Part shown: piece after piece, positions 16,936 through 29,259 of the stretch
Numbering within the stretch: position 1 is the stretch's first letter
How the letters are laid out: every line of letters starts with the position of its first letter
NCBI RefSeq assembly: GCF_000770305.1
Contig: NZ_JNVB01000025.1
Coordinates: 1-49,511, forward strand
Reading direction: 5' to 3'
Source of the DNA: Erwinia oleae
Lineage (GTDB): Bacteria > Pseudomonadota > Gammaproteobacteria > Enterobacterales > Enterobacteriaceae
Length of the DNA: 49,511 bases
Made by a program: the position numbers and the translations under genes
Notes under the pieces: generated by a model
The model's database searches: none
Seen by the model: the letters and a program-made list of their open reading frames with translations, nothing else
Told to the model about the DNA's origin: nothing

Positions 16936-19546
16936 CTTTTTTTTCCTTCTGCTGTGGCAGGTTGGCATTATCTTCTACCCAGGATTGCAAATTATCGCCA
17001 AAGCGCAGGCTGCGCCACAGCTGGAACAGATTTTCCTGCTGCGTATAGTTAAGCGATACGCGCTGATTTTTATCGCTGAAGCGGCTGGTGCCCTCCACCT
17101 GCGCCTTCATCGTCAGGCCACCCAGGTTATCCAGATCGAGGGTGGCCCAGCTACGCGATATTTCCATATAGCGCAGCCAGTCGAGCGCGGCGCCGGCGGC
17201 AATACTGTTCTGTGACAGGGCATCAGCGAAATCCTTATCCAGCCGGATGGTCAGCGGGCCGCTGTTGGCCAGCCAGCCCTCTTTTACCAGCCACTGAGAA
17301 TGGTTGAGCCACAGCGGCAGCGCGCCGTTAATTTTGCCTGACATGGCGATCTGTTTTGGCTTCACCGCCGCAACCACTTCACTGAGGTCGATATTGCTTA
17401 AGCGCAGCATCGCCGCCTCGGTTTGCGGCATTTGCAGGCTCTCCATACTGATTTTTCCGCCGAGAACGTCCACGGCGACGTTGCTTAAACGCAGCGGCTG
17501 CCGGGCGCGCCAGGGATACCACCCCTGAAGATCTGCGGTGATATTGTGCAAAGCAAACTGGTTCTTGATCTCTTTAATGCGCAGCGAAACCGGCCCTTTT
17601 GCGCCGAAATACCACTGATGCGCCTTCAGGCGGAACGGCAGAGAAAAGTCCACGCCGTTAATCTGATTATCCGGCATGCGTACGCTGCCGTTCGTCACCA
17701 CCCAGTGTCCACCGGCGCTCAGCCCCTGCTCGTCAGAAGCTGAAAACGCCGCCTGCGCGCGGAGCGTGCCGGACTGGATCTTCATTTTCAGATCGCCGAG
17801 CAGCGGCTGAAAGACCGACAGCGGCTGTGATGGCCACCAGGCCTGACCGCGCAGCCGTTCGCCATTCCAGCGGCCCTGCACCCGAACCGGGCCGATCGCC
17901 TGTGCCTGTAGCGATCCGCTGTACAAAAATGCGGCCGGATCGCGGCCTCTGACGGCCAGCGTCAGCGCAGCCGGCGGCAGGTAACCCCCGCCGGAGAAAT
18001 CCGTACGCTGCGCGGCAAGCCGGAACTGCCCTGTCATTAACGGATTTTTTTGATCGCGCTGCCAGCGCAGCGGCGCCGTCAGCGTCAACCTTGGGGAATT
18101 CACGTTGACGCTGCCGTAAGCGATGCGATCGAACCCGGTGGAAAGCGACGTCAGTTCAATCACCGTATCCTCCCAGCGCCCTCGTCCGCTGATATCCCAC
18201 GTCGCCGCCAGCGGTGCAATCGCGCCATCGCCCCAGTAGCGCCAGCGCCACAGCCCTTTGTCCGGCCAGAAATCACGCGCGCCGCCGTCAAGATGCAGAC
18301 GAAAACGCCCCCGCCGGGGATCGTGCGCGGTCAGGATTGCCTGAAGGCGACCGCTCAATCCCGCAGAAGAGAGCGTCACGCCCGCCAGCGGCCAGCGCGC
18401 TTCATCCACTTCCAGCGTCGAAAGCAACCGCCCTTTCATGCGCAGCAATGCGCCGGGCTTGAGGAGAATATGCGGATCGCTCAGCGCACCCTGCACGTCA
18501 CCGGGCAAACCGGCATAGAATTGCAGCTGAGCCAGTTTGCTTTCGCCGGTAATGCGAAACGGCAATGCGCTGTTAACGAAATCAAGATGTCCCGGCCCGA
18601 GCGACAACACCACGTTTCCTTTGCCGCCGCGCCCCTGCGTCAGCACGTTAAGCCTGCCGACGATCTCCGTCGCGGGCAGCCCCTGCTGCCAGTTACGCAG
18701 CGACAGCGATATGCCGCCGGAAACAGGCTGCGGGCCGTAAGGCCAGCGCCATTGCCCCTGATTGATGCGTATCTCTTCTGCGGTCGCCTGCCAGGGAAGC
18801 GCCAGTAGCGGCGTGTCGTCATTCTGCTGCGTCACGCTCAGTTGGCCCTGCCGACGCTGCCACGCCAGGTTAATCGCCACGGGCGTCGGCAGAGCGGACA
18901 GGGTCAGCGTGCTGTGTAGCCGACCGCTCTCAGGCAGGCCATCAGGAAACGCAGGCAGCGTCACCGTACCGGCAAGACTTACCGGCTTTTCCACACCCGG
19001 CGCGCTCAGCGTCAATGACTGAATATCCAACTGCTGACCGCGGAGTTCAGCGATGAGCGAAAGCGCCTCCCCGCTATAGCGGATACGCTGTGCGCTGCCG
19101 TCCAGGTTGAGCGTCAGCGCGCCCGCCCATGTCTGCCACGGGGTGACCTTTACTTTATCAATATTGATATCGGCAGCAGGCAGCATTGCCTGCCAGTCGG
19201 CGATCGATCGCGGCGCGGCGCGGTTTTCGCCCGCCGGAAGCTGATTAAAGCAGTCGCTGTCGATATCCAGCCCGGCAGCATGCAGCCGCCAGCGGCCTGA
19301 CGTGTGCTGCAACGTGGCATCTTTCACTACCGCCATCGGGCAATCACCCGCCAGATAGCGAACGTCAGGCACAAAAAGGCCGCCGTTACGCCACTGCGGC
19401 CGCCCGTCGAGCGCCACGGAGGTGCCCGCCGGTAACCAGATGCCGGCCAGGTGTGGCAACCAGCGGGTGACGGTTAGCATGAGCCCGGCCAGCAGCAAAA
19501 TCAGCGTCAGGACCGCCGTTGTGAAAATTTTCCAGCCCCGGCTCAT
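16922..19546 (-). CDS. ydbH: AsmA-like lipid-transport protein YdbH
   Basis: 874 residues (E. coli about 879). One N-terminal membrane anchor (about residues 9-30) is followed by a long periplasmic beta-rich region that builds a hydrophobic groove; the C-terminal part contains the DctA/YdbH-type domain (SNIDLSEVVAAVKPKQIAMSG, SGPLTIRLDK). YdbH acts redundantly with TamB and YhdP in phospholipid transfer to the outer membrane. First gene of ydbH-ynbE-ydbL. Confidence 0.93.
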   Translation of the reverse strand: MSRGWKIFTTAVLTLILLLAGLMLTVTRWLPHLAGIWLPAGTSVALDGRPQWRNGGLFVPDVRYLAGDCPMAVVKDATLQHTSGRWRLHAAGLDIDSDCFNQLPAGENRAAPRSIADWQAMLPAADINIDKVKVTPWQTWAGALTLNLDGSAQRIRYSGEALSLIAELRGQQLDIQSLTLSAPGVEKPVSLAGTVTLPAFPDGLPESGRLHSTLTLSALPTPVAINLAWQRRQGQLSVTQQNDDTPLLALPWQATAEEIRINQGQWRWPYGPQPVSGGISLSLRNWQQGLPATEIVGRLNVLTQGRGGKGNVVLSLGPGHLDFVNSALPFRITGESKLAQLQFYAGLPGDVQGALSDPHILLKPGALLRMKGRLLSTLEVDEARWPLAGVTLSSAGLSGRLQAILTAHDPRRGRFRLHLDGGARDFWPDKGLWRWRYWGDGAIAPLAATWDISGRGRWEDTVIELTSLSTGFDRIAYGSVNVNSPRLTLTAPLRWQRDQKNPLMTGQFRLAAQRTDFSGGGYLPPAALTLAVRGRDPAAFLYSGSLQAQAIGPVRVQGRWNGERLRGQAWWPSQPLSVFQPLLGDLKMKIQSGTLRAQAAFSASDEQGLSAGGHWVVTNGSVRMPDNQINGVDFSLPFRLKAHQWYFGAKGPVSLRIKEIKNQFALHNITADLQGWYPWRARQPLRLSNVAVDVLGGKISMESLQMPQTEAAMLRLSNIDLSEVVAAVKPKQIAMSGKINGALPLWLNHSQWLVKEGWLANSGPLTIRLDKDFADALSQNSIAAGAALDWLRYMEISRSWATLDLDNLGGLTMKAQVEGTSRFSDKNQRVSLNYTQQENLFQLWRSLRFGDNLQSWVEDNANLPQQKEKKDETH

Positions 19547-19716
19547 GACAAATTACGTCCGTAAAAAAAAGAGAGTAAACAATGATGGCACGTAATGTTC
19601 ATTCAAAGAAGTTTTTCGCCAAAAATCATGGTGTAGCGTCATAAGGAGTTTTCAGTTCATCCTGAAGAAATGTTGTTAAGATTAAAGCAGTGTTTTTTGA
19701 GTTCAGGAGAAGCGTA

Positions 19717-20709
19717 ATGAGACTCGCGGTGTACAGCACAAAACAGTATGACCGGACATATATCGAACAGGTAAATCAGGATTTTGGTTATGAACTGGAG
19801 TTCTTTGACTTTCTGCTCACCGAACGCACCGCAAAAAATGCCGTAGGCTGCGATGGCGTTTGTATTTTTGTCAACGACGACGGCGGGCGCGCGGTGCTGG
19901 AAGAGCTGGCGGCGCTGGGCGTTAAGTTTGTGGCGCTGCGCTGTGCGGGTTTTAACAACGTCGATCTGGACGCGGCGAAAGCGCTGGGCATTCAGGTCGT
20001 GCGTGTACCGGCCTATTCACCGGAAGCCGTAGCCGAACATGCGGTAGGCATGATGATGACGCTGAACCGGCGCATTCATCGTGCGTATCAACGCACGCGC
20101 GACGCCAATTTTTCGCTGGAAGGGTTAATCGGTTTCAATATGCATGGCCGCACGGCGGGCGTCGTCGGCACGGGTAAAATCGGTCTGGCCACGCTGCGTA
20201 TTCTGAAAGGCTTCGGCATGCGCCTGCTGGCGGTTGATCCTTTCCCCAATCCACAGGCCAGTGAACTGGGCGCAGAGTATGTCGATATCACTACGCTGTT
20301 CCGGGAAGCGGACGTTATTTCTCTTCACTGCCCGATGACGCCGGAAAATCACCACCTGCTGGATATGGCGGCGTTTAATCAGATGAAAGATGGAGTGATG
20401 ATCATCAATACCAGCCGCGGCGGGCTGATTGATTCCCAGGCGGCCATTGATGCGTTAAAGCTGCAAAAAATTGGCTCGCTGGGGATGGATGTTTATGAAA
20501 ACGAGCGCGATCTGTTTTTTGAAGATAAATCCAATGACGTTATTCAGGATGATATTTTCCGCCGCCTGTCCGCCTGCCACAACGTGCTGTTCACCGGCCA
20601 TCAGGCGTTTCTGACGGCGGACGCGCTGACCAGCATTGCGGAAACGACGCTGCAAAATCTGAAGCTGTTGAGCAACGGAGAGCCCTGTCCAAACGCGCTG
20701 ACTGCGTAA
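19717..20709 (+). CDS. ldhA: Fermentative D-lactate dehydrogenase
   Basis: 330 residues (E. coli LdhA 329). D-2-hydroxyacid dehydrogenase fold: NAD motif VVGTGKIG, catalytic Arg in NTSRGG, Glu in YENERDLFF and His in TGHQAFLT. It reduces pyruvate to D-lactate with NADH under fermentation. The ATG at 19717 has CAGGAG eight bases before; the frame extends nine codons upstream without reason. It ends directly next to the convergent ydbJ stop with no terminator between them. Confidence 0.95.
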   Translation: MRLAVYSTKQYDRTYIEQVNQDFGYELEFFDFLLTERTAKNAVGCDGVCIFVNDDGGRAVLEELAALGVKFVALRCAGFNNVDLDAAKALGIQVVRVPAYSPEAVAEHAVGMMMTLNRRIHRAYQRTRDANFSLEGLIGFNMHGRTAGVVGTGKIGLATLRILKGFGMRLLAVDPFPNPQASELGAEYVDITTLFREADVISLHCPMTPENHHLLDMAAFNQMKDGVMIINTSRGGLIDSQAAIDALKLQKIGSLGMDVYENERDLFFEDKSNDVIQDDIFRRLSACHNVLFTGHQAFLTADALTSIAETTLQNLKLLSNGEPCPNALTA

Positions 20710-20982
20710 TCAGCGCGCGCAGGTGCCACCGGCAAGCGCGTCTTCGCCGCAGCGACGACCGTTCGCCAGCTGGCACATGCCCACCGATGAGCCATCGAGC
20801 TGGCGGGAGAGCGCCAGCGTTCCGCCTGCGCTGACGCAGTTGCTGGCAGCCAGATCGGACATCACGACTTTTGCAGGCACGTGCGCAGCGGTGGCCTGCT
20901 GCGGCGGTTCGTTATCATCGCTGCTGCTGCATCCGGCCAGCAGCAATATTGCGCCAGCAATAAGTAAAGTCGTGGTTCTCAT
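20710..20982 (-). CDS. ydbJ: DUF333 lipoprotein, YdbJ-like
   Basis: 90 residues. A lipoprotein signal with lipobox LLAGC (Cys near 18) is followed by a linker and a DUF333 domain: AASNCVSAGGTL...GMCQLANGRRCGEDALAGGTC. GGAG lies nine bases before the ATG at 20982. E. coli ydbJ is in the same neighbourhood (ydbJ-hslJ-ldhA); hslJ is absent here. Function unknown. Confidence 0.75.
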   Translation of the reverse strand: MRTTTLLIAGAILLLAGCSSSDDNEPPQQATAAHVPAKVVMSDLAASNCVSAGGTLALSRQLDGSSVGMCQLANGRRCGEDALAGGTCAR

Positions 20983-21326
20983 GGTGTTTCTCCAGGCGGT
21001 TGGACAGCCAGCATATGCCACGATTCCGGGTGGGTCGAGAGGTGACATAAATATTTACCATTCAGCAGCGCGACGCGGTCGCCTGGCTGATACGTGTGGT
21101 CAGATTGTCTGACCGCTTGCCGCCTTAATGCGCGGTGAGGTGACTCAGCGTTTGTTGTCACGCAAGAGGCTGGCAACCATTGGGCCAGCGCCAGGCGGAA
21201 AGCGCCGTGGCGCGATATTCACAGGGAAACGTCGCATAAAATTGATGCCTGACAGCACGAAGGTTGAAAGTTATGCGTCAGGGTTTGCTAAACTGATTAA
21301 GTTCAGGAACATAAGAGGAAAACAGG
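20983..21326. other. 344-bp intergenic region with a perfect 17-nt palindrome
   Basis: Between divergent ydbJ and the monooxygenase gene. It contains GGTCAGA-TTG-TCTGACC (21098-21114). A 65-codon minus-strand frame (20979-21176, TTG start) ends ATGA-overlapped with ydbJ, but it has no convincing start site. Nothing else was recognised. Confidence 0.5.
21264..21294 (+). promoter_or_regulatory. Possible promoter of the monooxygenase gene
   Basis: Extended -10 TGCTAAACT (hexamer 21289-21294) with TTGAAA at 21264-21269, spacer 19. It would give a leader of about 25 bases with AAGAGGAAA before the ATG. Confidence 0.35.
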
Positions 21327-21614
21327 ATGAGTAATAAATCAGTGCTGATTGTGGCGAAATTTACGGCAAAACCTGGCAAGGCTGATGAGTTAAAAAAAGT
21401 GCTTAATCACGCGGTGAAACCTTCCCGCGCGGAAGCAGGCTGCCTGCATTACGATCTTTATCGCAGCGTGGAGGACGGGAACGTGTTCCTGTTTCATGAG
21501 GGATGGGAAAACGGCGCGGCGGTGGAGAATCATGAACAGCAGCCCCATTTCAAGACGTTGATTGAGCAGGCGGAACCGCTGCTTTCAGCACCACCTGACG
21601 TCAATAAAATCTGA
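21327..21614 (+). CDS. ABM-domain (quinol monooxygenase-like) protein
   Basis: 95 residues, one antibiotic-biosynthesis-monooxygenase ferredoxin-like domain: VAKFTAKPGKADELKKVL, then AGCLHYDLYRSVEDGNVFLFHEGWEN and HEQQPHFKTL, which resembles the YgiN family. Such proteins are dimers that oxidise quinols or degrade small aromatic compounds without cofactor. AAGAGGAAA precedes the ATG. Single gene, convergent with dbpA, sharing a terminator. The exact substrate cannot be told. Confidence 0.85.
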   Translation: MSNKSVLIVAKFTAKPGKADELKKVLNHAVKPSRAEAGCLHYDLYRSVEDGNVFLFHEGWENGAAVENHEQQPHFKTLIEQAEPLLSAPPDVNKI

Positions 21615-21642
21615 AAAAAAAGCCAGCGTCGCTGGCTTTTTT
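21614..21642. terminator. Bidirectional terminator between the ABM gene and dbpA
   Basis: GCCAG-CGTCG-CTGGC hairpin (21622-21636) flanked by eight A on the left and six T on the right, so it works on both strands. Confidence 0.88.
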
Positions 21643-21654
21643 ATTGGAGAAATT

Positions 21655-23034
21655 CTATTTCAGCAATCGTACGCGGCAGGTCTTGCCTTTAATTTTTACC
21701 TGCTGAAGCGACTTCAACGCCTGGCGGCCGCCCTCGCTTTTCAGCGCAACATAAGCATGCGCAGGCGCAATATCGATTTTACCAATCAGATCGCCGCTCA
21801 GCCCTGCCTCACCGGTCAGCGCGCCTAAAATATCACCGGGGCGAATTTTCGCTTTGCGCCCGCCATCAAGGCACAACGTGATATTCAGCGCCGGTAGCGG
21901 CCTGGCCGCGACGGAGAGCAGAGAGGCGACCGGCTTCCATACCAGCTTCTGTTGCAGAAAATCTTCCAGCGCGTGAGCGCGGATCATCTCATCAGCAGAC
22001 ACAAAACTGACGGCGCTGCCCTCTTCGCCCGCGCGTGCCGTGCGTCCAATGCGGTGTACGTGCACTTCAGGATCGTAAGAGAGCTGATAATTCACCACCA
22101 GCGCCAGCGATTTGATATCCAGCCCGCGCGCGGCGACATCGGTCGCCACCAGTACGCGGCTGCTGCCGTTGGCAAAGCGTATCAGCACCTGGTCGCGGTC
22201 GCGCTGTTCCAGATCGCCATGCAGCGCCAGCGCGTCAATACGGCTGCTTATCAGCGCGTTGGCAATATCATCGCAGTCGCGTTTTGTGTTGCAGAACACC
22301 ACACAGGACGCGGGTTGACGTTCGCTCAGCAGGCCAGTCAGCGCCGTCAGTTTTTCACGTGAGCCCGTCTCATAGAAATGCTGCTCAATGGCGGGCAGCG
22401 CCGACACGTCATCCGTTTCAACGCTCAGCGGATCGCGCTGAATGTGCTGGCTGATCTGCGCGATGTCCTGCGGCCAGGTGGCGGAGAAAAGCAGCGTCTG
22501 TCGCGCTGACGGGCAGTGGCTGATAATGGCATCAATATCATCGCGAAAACCCATTTCCAGCATCCGATCCGCTTCATCCAGCACCAGGGTGGCGATACCG
22601 TCCAGCCGCAGGGTTTCGCGTTTGAGGTGATCGAGAATGCGCCCTGGCGTGCCGACCACGATATGCGGCGCGTGGACCAACGAATCCCGCTGCGCGCTCA
22701 TTGGCTGTCCGCCGCAGAGGGTAAGGATTTTTACGTTTGCGGTGAAGCGAGCAAGACGACGTAGCTCTTTCGTGACCTGCTCGGCCAGTTCGCGCGTGGG
22801 ACAAAGCACCAGCGACTGGGTGGCACCCTGCGTTGCATTGATGCGCTGCATGACGCCCAGACCAAATGCCACCGTTTTGCCGCTGCCGGTTTTCGCCTGT
22901 GCCCGCACGTCGCGTCCGGCGAGAATGGCGGGAAGCGCGGCGGCCTGAATTGGCGTCATGCTATGGAAGCCGAGCTCGTTAAGATTCTCGATCTGGCTGG
23001 CGGGCAGGCCTGGAAGCAGTGAAAAAGCGGTCAC
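21655..23034 (-). CDS. dbpA: 23S rRNA-specific DEAD-box helicase DbpA
   Basis: 459 residues (E. coli 457). It has the Q motif (GFHSMTPIQ), Walker [19 protein letters not shown] in [17 protein letters not shown] and [13 protein letters not shown]. The C-terminal 75 residues form the RRM-like domain ([16 protein letters not shown]...[13 protein letters not shown]) that binds hairpin 92 of 23S rRNA. Role in late 50S subunit assembly. Neighbours (ttcA, fnrS, zntB) are as in E. coli apart from prophage insertion there. Confidence 0.95.
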   Translation of the reverse strand: MTAFSLLPGLPASQIENLNELGFHSMTPIQAAALPAILAGRDVRAQAKTGSGKTVAFGLGVMQRINATQGATQSLVLCPTRELAEQVTKELRRLARFTANVKILTLCGGQPMSAQRDSLVHAPHIVVGTPGRILDHLKRETLRLDGIATLVLDEADRMLEMGFRDDIDAIISHCPSARQTLLFSATWPQDIAQISQHIQRDPLSVETDDVSALPAIEQHFYETGSREKLTALTGLLSERQPASCVVFCNTKRDCDDIANALISSRIDALALHGDLEQRDRDQVLIRFANGSSRVLVATDVAARGLDIKSLALVVNYQLSYDPEVHVHRIGRTARAGEEGSAVSFVSADEMIRAHALEDFLQQKLVWKPVASLLSVAARPLPALNITLCLDGGRKAKIRPGDILGALTGEAGLSGDLIGKIDIAPAHAYVALKSEGGRQALKSLQQVKIKGKTCRVRLLK

Positions 23035-23120
23035 ACAGTACTCTCTGTTTACGTCGACGGGCGGAATGCCGCGAGTGTAACAGAGGCATCGGACACGCTG
23101 AAGAAGCTTTCACAAAAACC

Positions 23121-23177
23121 ATTACGCCTGGCGCGTAATAAGCGCTCAAATCCTGCTGGTAATCCCTGCTGTAATCC
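23121..23177. repeat. Inverted and tandem repeats in the dbpA-ttcA gap
   Basis: ATTACGC-CTGGC-GCGTAAT (23121-23139) is followed by two near-identical 12-13-base units beginning CCTGCTG and ending in GTAAT(C) (23152-23177). Their role is unknown; they lie within the divergent promoter region. Confidence 0.4.
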
Positions 23178-23247
23178 GTACCATACTCTGCATCATGACG
23201 CCGCGCGCTTCACGCGACGATTACTATCGCAACGAGTAAGTCAACAA

Positions 23248-24177
23248 ATGCATTCTAATCAAGAAGTTAATCAAAAGTCCCGCTATAATCTGAATAAGCT
23301 GCAAAAGCGTCTGCGTCGCAATGTCGGCGAGGCGATTGCCGACTTTAACATGATTGAAGAAGGTGACCGCATTATGGTTTGCCTCTCCGGCGGCAAAGAC
23401 AGCTATACGATGCTGGAAATTTTACGCAACCTGCAACAGAGCGCGCCGGTGAATTTCTCGCTGGTGGCGGTCAATCTTGATCAGAAGCAGCCCGGTTTTC
23501 CTGAGCATATTCTGCCTGAGTACCTGGAAAAACTGGGCGTTGAGTACAAAATTGTTGAAGAAAATACCTACGGCATCGTTAAAGAGAAGATCCCGGAAGG
23601 CAAAACCACCTGTTCGCTCTGCTCGCGCCTGCGTCGTGGCATTCTTTATCGCACCGCAAGCGAACTGGGCTGCACGAAAATCGCGCTCGGCCATCACCGT
23701 GACGATATTCTGCAAACGCTCTTCCTCAACATGTTTTACGGTGGAAAGATGAAAGGCATGCCGCCAAAGCTGATGAGTGATGACGGTAAACATATTGTGA
23801 TCCGCCCGCTGGCCTACTGCCGGGAAAAAGACATTGAGCGTTTCGCCATTGCCCGCGAATACCCGATTATTCCCTGCAACCTGTGCGGATCGCAGCCAAA
23901 TCTGCAACGGCAGGTTATTGGCGATATGCTGCGTGACTGGGACAAACGCTTCCCCGGACGTATTGAAACAATGTTCAGCGCGATGCAAAACGTGGTGCCT
24001 TCTCATCTGGCCGACCACCAGTTGTTCGATTTTCGCGGTATTCAACACGGATCGGCGGTGGTTGACGGCGGTGATTTGGCATTTGATCGCGAAACGTTGC
24101 CGCTCCAGCCTGCCGGATGGCGCGTTGAGGATGATGAAGAGATGCCTGAGCGGCTTGATGTGATTCAGGTGAAATAA
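23248..24177 (+). CDS. ttcA: tRNA 2-thiocytidine-32 synthetase TtcA
   Basis: 309 residues (E. coli 311). PP-loop SGGKDS at 47-52 for adenylation of the target base; two CxxC pairs at 122-125 (CSLC) and 210-213 (CNLC) that hold the catalytic iron-sulphur cluster. It thiolates C32 of some tRNAs. Divergent from dbpA, followed by a hairpin. Confidence 0.95.
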   Translation: MHSNQEVNQKSRYNLNKLQKRLRRNVGEAIADFNMIEEGDRIMVCLSGGKDSYTMLEILRNLQQSAPVNFSLVAVNLDQKQPGFPEHILPEYLEKLGVEYKIVEENTYGIVKEKIPEGKTTCSLCSRLRRGILYRTASELGCTKIALGHHRDDILQTLFLNMFYGGKMKGMPPKLMSDDGKHIVIRPLAYCREKDIERFAIAREYPIIPCNLCGSQPNLQRQVIGDMLRDWDKRFPGRIETMFSAMQNVVPSHLADHQLFDFRGIQHGSAVVDGGDLAFDRETLPLQPAGWRVEDDEEMPERLDVIQVK

Positions 24178-24187
24178 ATAATACTTA

Positions 24188-24213
24188 CCGGCTTACCTTT
24201 TGGGCAAGCCGGG
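24188..24213. terminator. Hairpin between ttcA and the proline-rich small ORF
   Basis: CCGGCTTACC / GGGCAAGCCGG stem with one internal mismatch and a short T-rich loop. It sits between convergent genes; the minus-strand side runs into AU-rich sequence. Confidence 0.55.
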
Positions 24214-24222
24214 CGGTTCAGA

Positions 24223-24378
24223 CTACATATGCGGCGGCGGGTCGAGAATGGGATCCGGATCGCCCGGCGGTGGATCGGGCATCGGCTGCGGTGTAGGGAT
24301 CGGATCGGGGATCGGCGTAGGGTCGGTGGGAACCGGATCGGACGCACGCGGAGTGTTCAGAGCGTTTATCGATAACAT
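24223..24378 (-). CDS. Proline- and aspartate-rich small protein (51 residues)
   Basis: The frame starts at an ATG preceded by AGGAGGA at ideal distance, one of the strongest ribosome binding sites in the window. The product begins MLSINALNTPRASD and continues as a PxPDPxP repeat (DPVPTDPTPIPDPIPTP, then PPPGDPDPILDPPPHM). No signal peptide or membrane segment. The regular Pro-Asp composition suggests an extended acidic polyproline-type chain; on the opposite strand it produces a meaningless glycine-rich frame. I do not recognise a named family. It lies between ttcA and the fnrS small RNA. Confidence 0.62.
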   Translation of the reverse strand: MLSINALNTPRASDPVPTDPTPIPDPIPTPQPMPDPPPGDPDPILDPPPHM

Positions 24379-24444
24379 GTCTTCCTCCTGTGACGTTTCG
24401 TGTCAGTTAAGCATAGGCACGCTGCGCGATGCTGGCAAATGCGC

Positions 24445-24562
24445 AAAAAAAAGCCGGCATTAAGCCGGCTCGTGTGAATCAAATGTGCTATGCATTAATT
24501 CAAATAAGGAAGTAAGACAATATGGAGCGCAACGCCCATCGCTTGACGTTGCATTCACCTGC
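24445..24562 (-). ncRNA. fnrS: Small regulatory RNA FnrS
   Basis: From its 5' end GCAGGTGAATGCAACG at 24562, the sequence is nearly identical to E. coli FnrS as I recall it, including GCGATGGGCGTTGCGCTCC (target-pairing region) and CATATTGTCTTACTTCC. The 3' part diverges only in the terminator stem, AGCCGGC / GCCGGCT (24452-24470), followed by eight U. FnrS is an Hfq-dependent RNA made under anaerobiosis that represses mRNAs of aerobic metabolism. About 118 nt, beside zntB as in E. coli. Confidence 0.95.
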
Positions 24563-24597
24563 GAGAAAGAGTTTGCCTCAGTGCCATCGGCTGGATA

Positions 24598-24611
24598 TTG
24601 ATGTCGATCAG
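24598..24611 (-). promoter_or_regulatory. FNR box of the fnrS promoter
   Basis: TTGAT-GTCG-ATCAG, one mismatch from TTGAT-N4-ATCAA, centred about 42 bases before the fnrS 5' end: the class II activator position. A -10-like CAAACT lies at 24575-24570. Confidence 0.82.
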
Positions 24612-24644
24612 CTTTTTTAGCATTGTTACTATTTTTGCGCAGCG

Positions 24645-25646
24645 CTACAGCCACCTGCGACGCCTGAGCCAGAAGGCGACGCCCAGCACTAATCCCATCA
24701 GCAACAGGCAAAAGACGCCAAACCCATAATGCCAGTTGCCGCCCGGAATACCGCCTAAATTCACGCCAAAAAGCCCGGTCAGAAATGTGGTTGGCAGGAA
24801 AATCATCGCCAGCAGCGACATGGTGTAGGTTCTGCGGTTCATCGCTTCCGCCATGACCGTGCTGATCTCGTCCGCCAGCACCGCCGTTCTTGCCACGCTG
24901 GCATCAAGATCGTCCAGTCCGCGCCCCAGCCGGTCGGCAATATCCTGCATTCGTCGGCGATCGTCATCACTCATCCACGGCAGGCGTTCACTGGCGATAC
25001 GCGAATACACATCGCGCTGGGGAGCCATATAGCGCCGCATGATGATGAGCTGCTTGCGGATCAGCGCCAGTTCGCCGCGTGGAGGAACCTGTTGATCCAC
25101 CACCGCATTTTCAAGCTCAATGATGCTGTCATGAAGCTCTTCAATAAATTCGCTGGTGTGATCGGTCAGGGCATCACACACCTCCACCAGCCAGGTTCCC
25201 CCATTTACCGGCCCGTTGCCGTTTTGCAAATCGGTCAGCACTTCATCAATGGCGAAGACCTTTCTTTGCCGTGTGGAAACGATGAGCTTTTCATTAATAA
25301 ATACCCGAATGACCACCAGTTGGTCGGGCCGCGACTCGCTGTTAAGGTTGACGCTGCGCAGAGTGATCATGGTGCCGTCGCCAAGGCGGCTCACCCGCGG
25401 ACGCATGCTGTCACCGGCCAGCGCATCGCGCACGGCATCGGGCAGCAGCGGTGTGGACATCAGCCAGTCCGCGCTCTCACGGTGGGTATAGTTAAGATGA
25501 AGCCAGCAAGGCTGGTGGCAGTGAATAACGTCCTTGTCCTCGATTGGGATCATGCCGCCCTTTCCGTCCAGCTGGCAGGAGATAATCGCATCGGACACCT
25601 GTAAAGCTTTACCTGCAATAACGTTCACATCCGCCCCACTAAGCAT
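24645..25646 (-). CDS. zntB: Zinc transporter ZntB (CorA family)
   Basis: 333 residues (E. coli 327). A large cytoplasmic N-terminal domain ([32 protein letters not shown]) is followed by two C-terminal membrane helices, the first ending in the CorA-type signature GVN ([11 protein letters not shown]). The frame extends 23 codons upstream; the ATG at 25646 (MLSGADVNV) aligns with the E. coli start. ZntB moves Zn2+ across the inner membrane. The fnrS promoter begins about 35 bases after its stop. Confidence 0.93.
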   Translation of the reverse strand: MLSGADVNVIAGKALQVSDAIISCQLDGKGGMIPIEDKDVIHCHQPCWLHLNYTHRESADWLMSTPLLPDAVRDALAGDSMRPRVSRLGDGTMITLRSVNLNSESRPDQLVVIRVFINEKLIVSTRQRKVFAIDEVLTDLQNGNGPVNGGTWLVEVCDALTDHTSEFIEELHDSIIELENAVVDQQVPPRGELALIRKQLIIMRRYMAPQRDVYSRIASERLPWMSDDDRRRMQDIADRLGRGLDDLDASVARTAVLADEISTVMAEAMNRRTYTMSLLAMIFLPTTFLTGLFGVNLGGIPGGNWHYGFGVFCLLLMGLVLGVAFWLRRRRWL

Positions 25647-25807
25647 TTTCAATTCGATACAGTCTAGCGCGACGTTGACGCGTTGCAAAACGCGGCCCGT
25701 GCCAACATTGCGCAAAAAAATAAGATCTTGCTCACGAATTCTTTGGCAGTACGCTTTTATCGCTTGTGTTCACCGTCTGACTAAGGAAATATCAGCCCTG
25801 CGCGTCA

Positions 25808-25831
25808 GGATTGTTACTGTACAGACAGGCA

Positions 25832-25837
<6 letters not shown>
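25808..25837 (+). promoter_or_regulatory. Ribonucleic antiterminator (RAT) target of BglG, upstream of bglF
   Basis: GGATTGTTACTG (25808-25819), six bases, CAGGCAAAACCT (25826-25837): a full match to the BglG/SacY-type RAT pattern. Its end overlaps the 5' arm of the terminator that follows, so RAT folding and termination exclude each other. Confidence 0.9.
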
Positions 25838-29215
<3,378 letters not shown>

Positions 29216-29223
29216 ATGTTTTA

Positions 29224-29248
29224 AAGGGGCACTCGCTGCCCCTTGTTT
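29224..29248. terminator. Terminator between bglB and bglG
   Basis: Perfect 8-bp stem AAGGGGCA / TGCCCCTT around CTCGC, followed by GTTT; A-rich on the other side, so it can serve both convergent genes. Confidence 0.8.
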
Positions 29249-29259
29249 CATTCAGCCCG

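Noticed and set aside
19592-19654. A 20-residue ORF (MMARNVHSKKFF...) upstream of ldhA
   Set aside because: Short, with only a weak purine stretch ahead, and not reminiscent of any known leader peptide.
24200-24463. Glycine/serine-rich plus-strand ORF of 87 residues
   Set aside because: It is the antisense of the proline-rich ORF, which has a strong ribosome binding site on the other strand; the glycine repeats are only the complement of proline codons.
24563-24632. A 22-residue minus-strand ORF (MLKKLIDINIQ...) after zntB
   Set aside because: It covers the FNR box and promoter of fnrS and continues into its 5' end; no Shine-Dalgarno.
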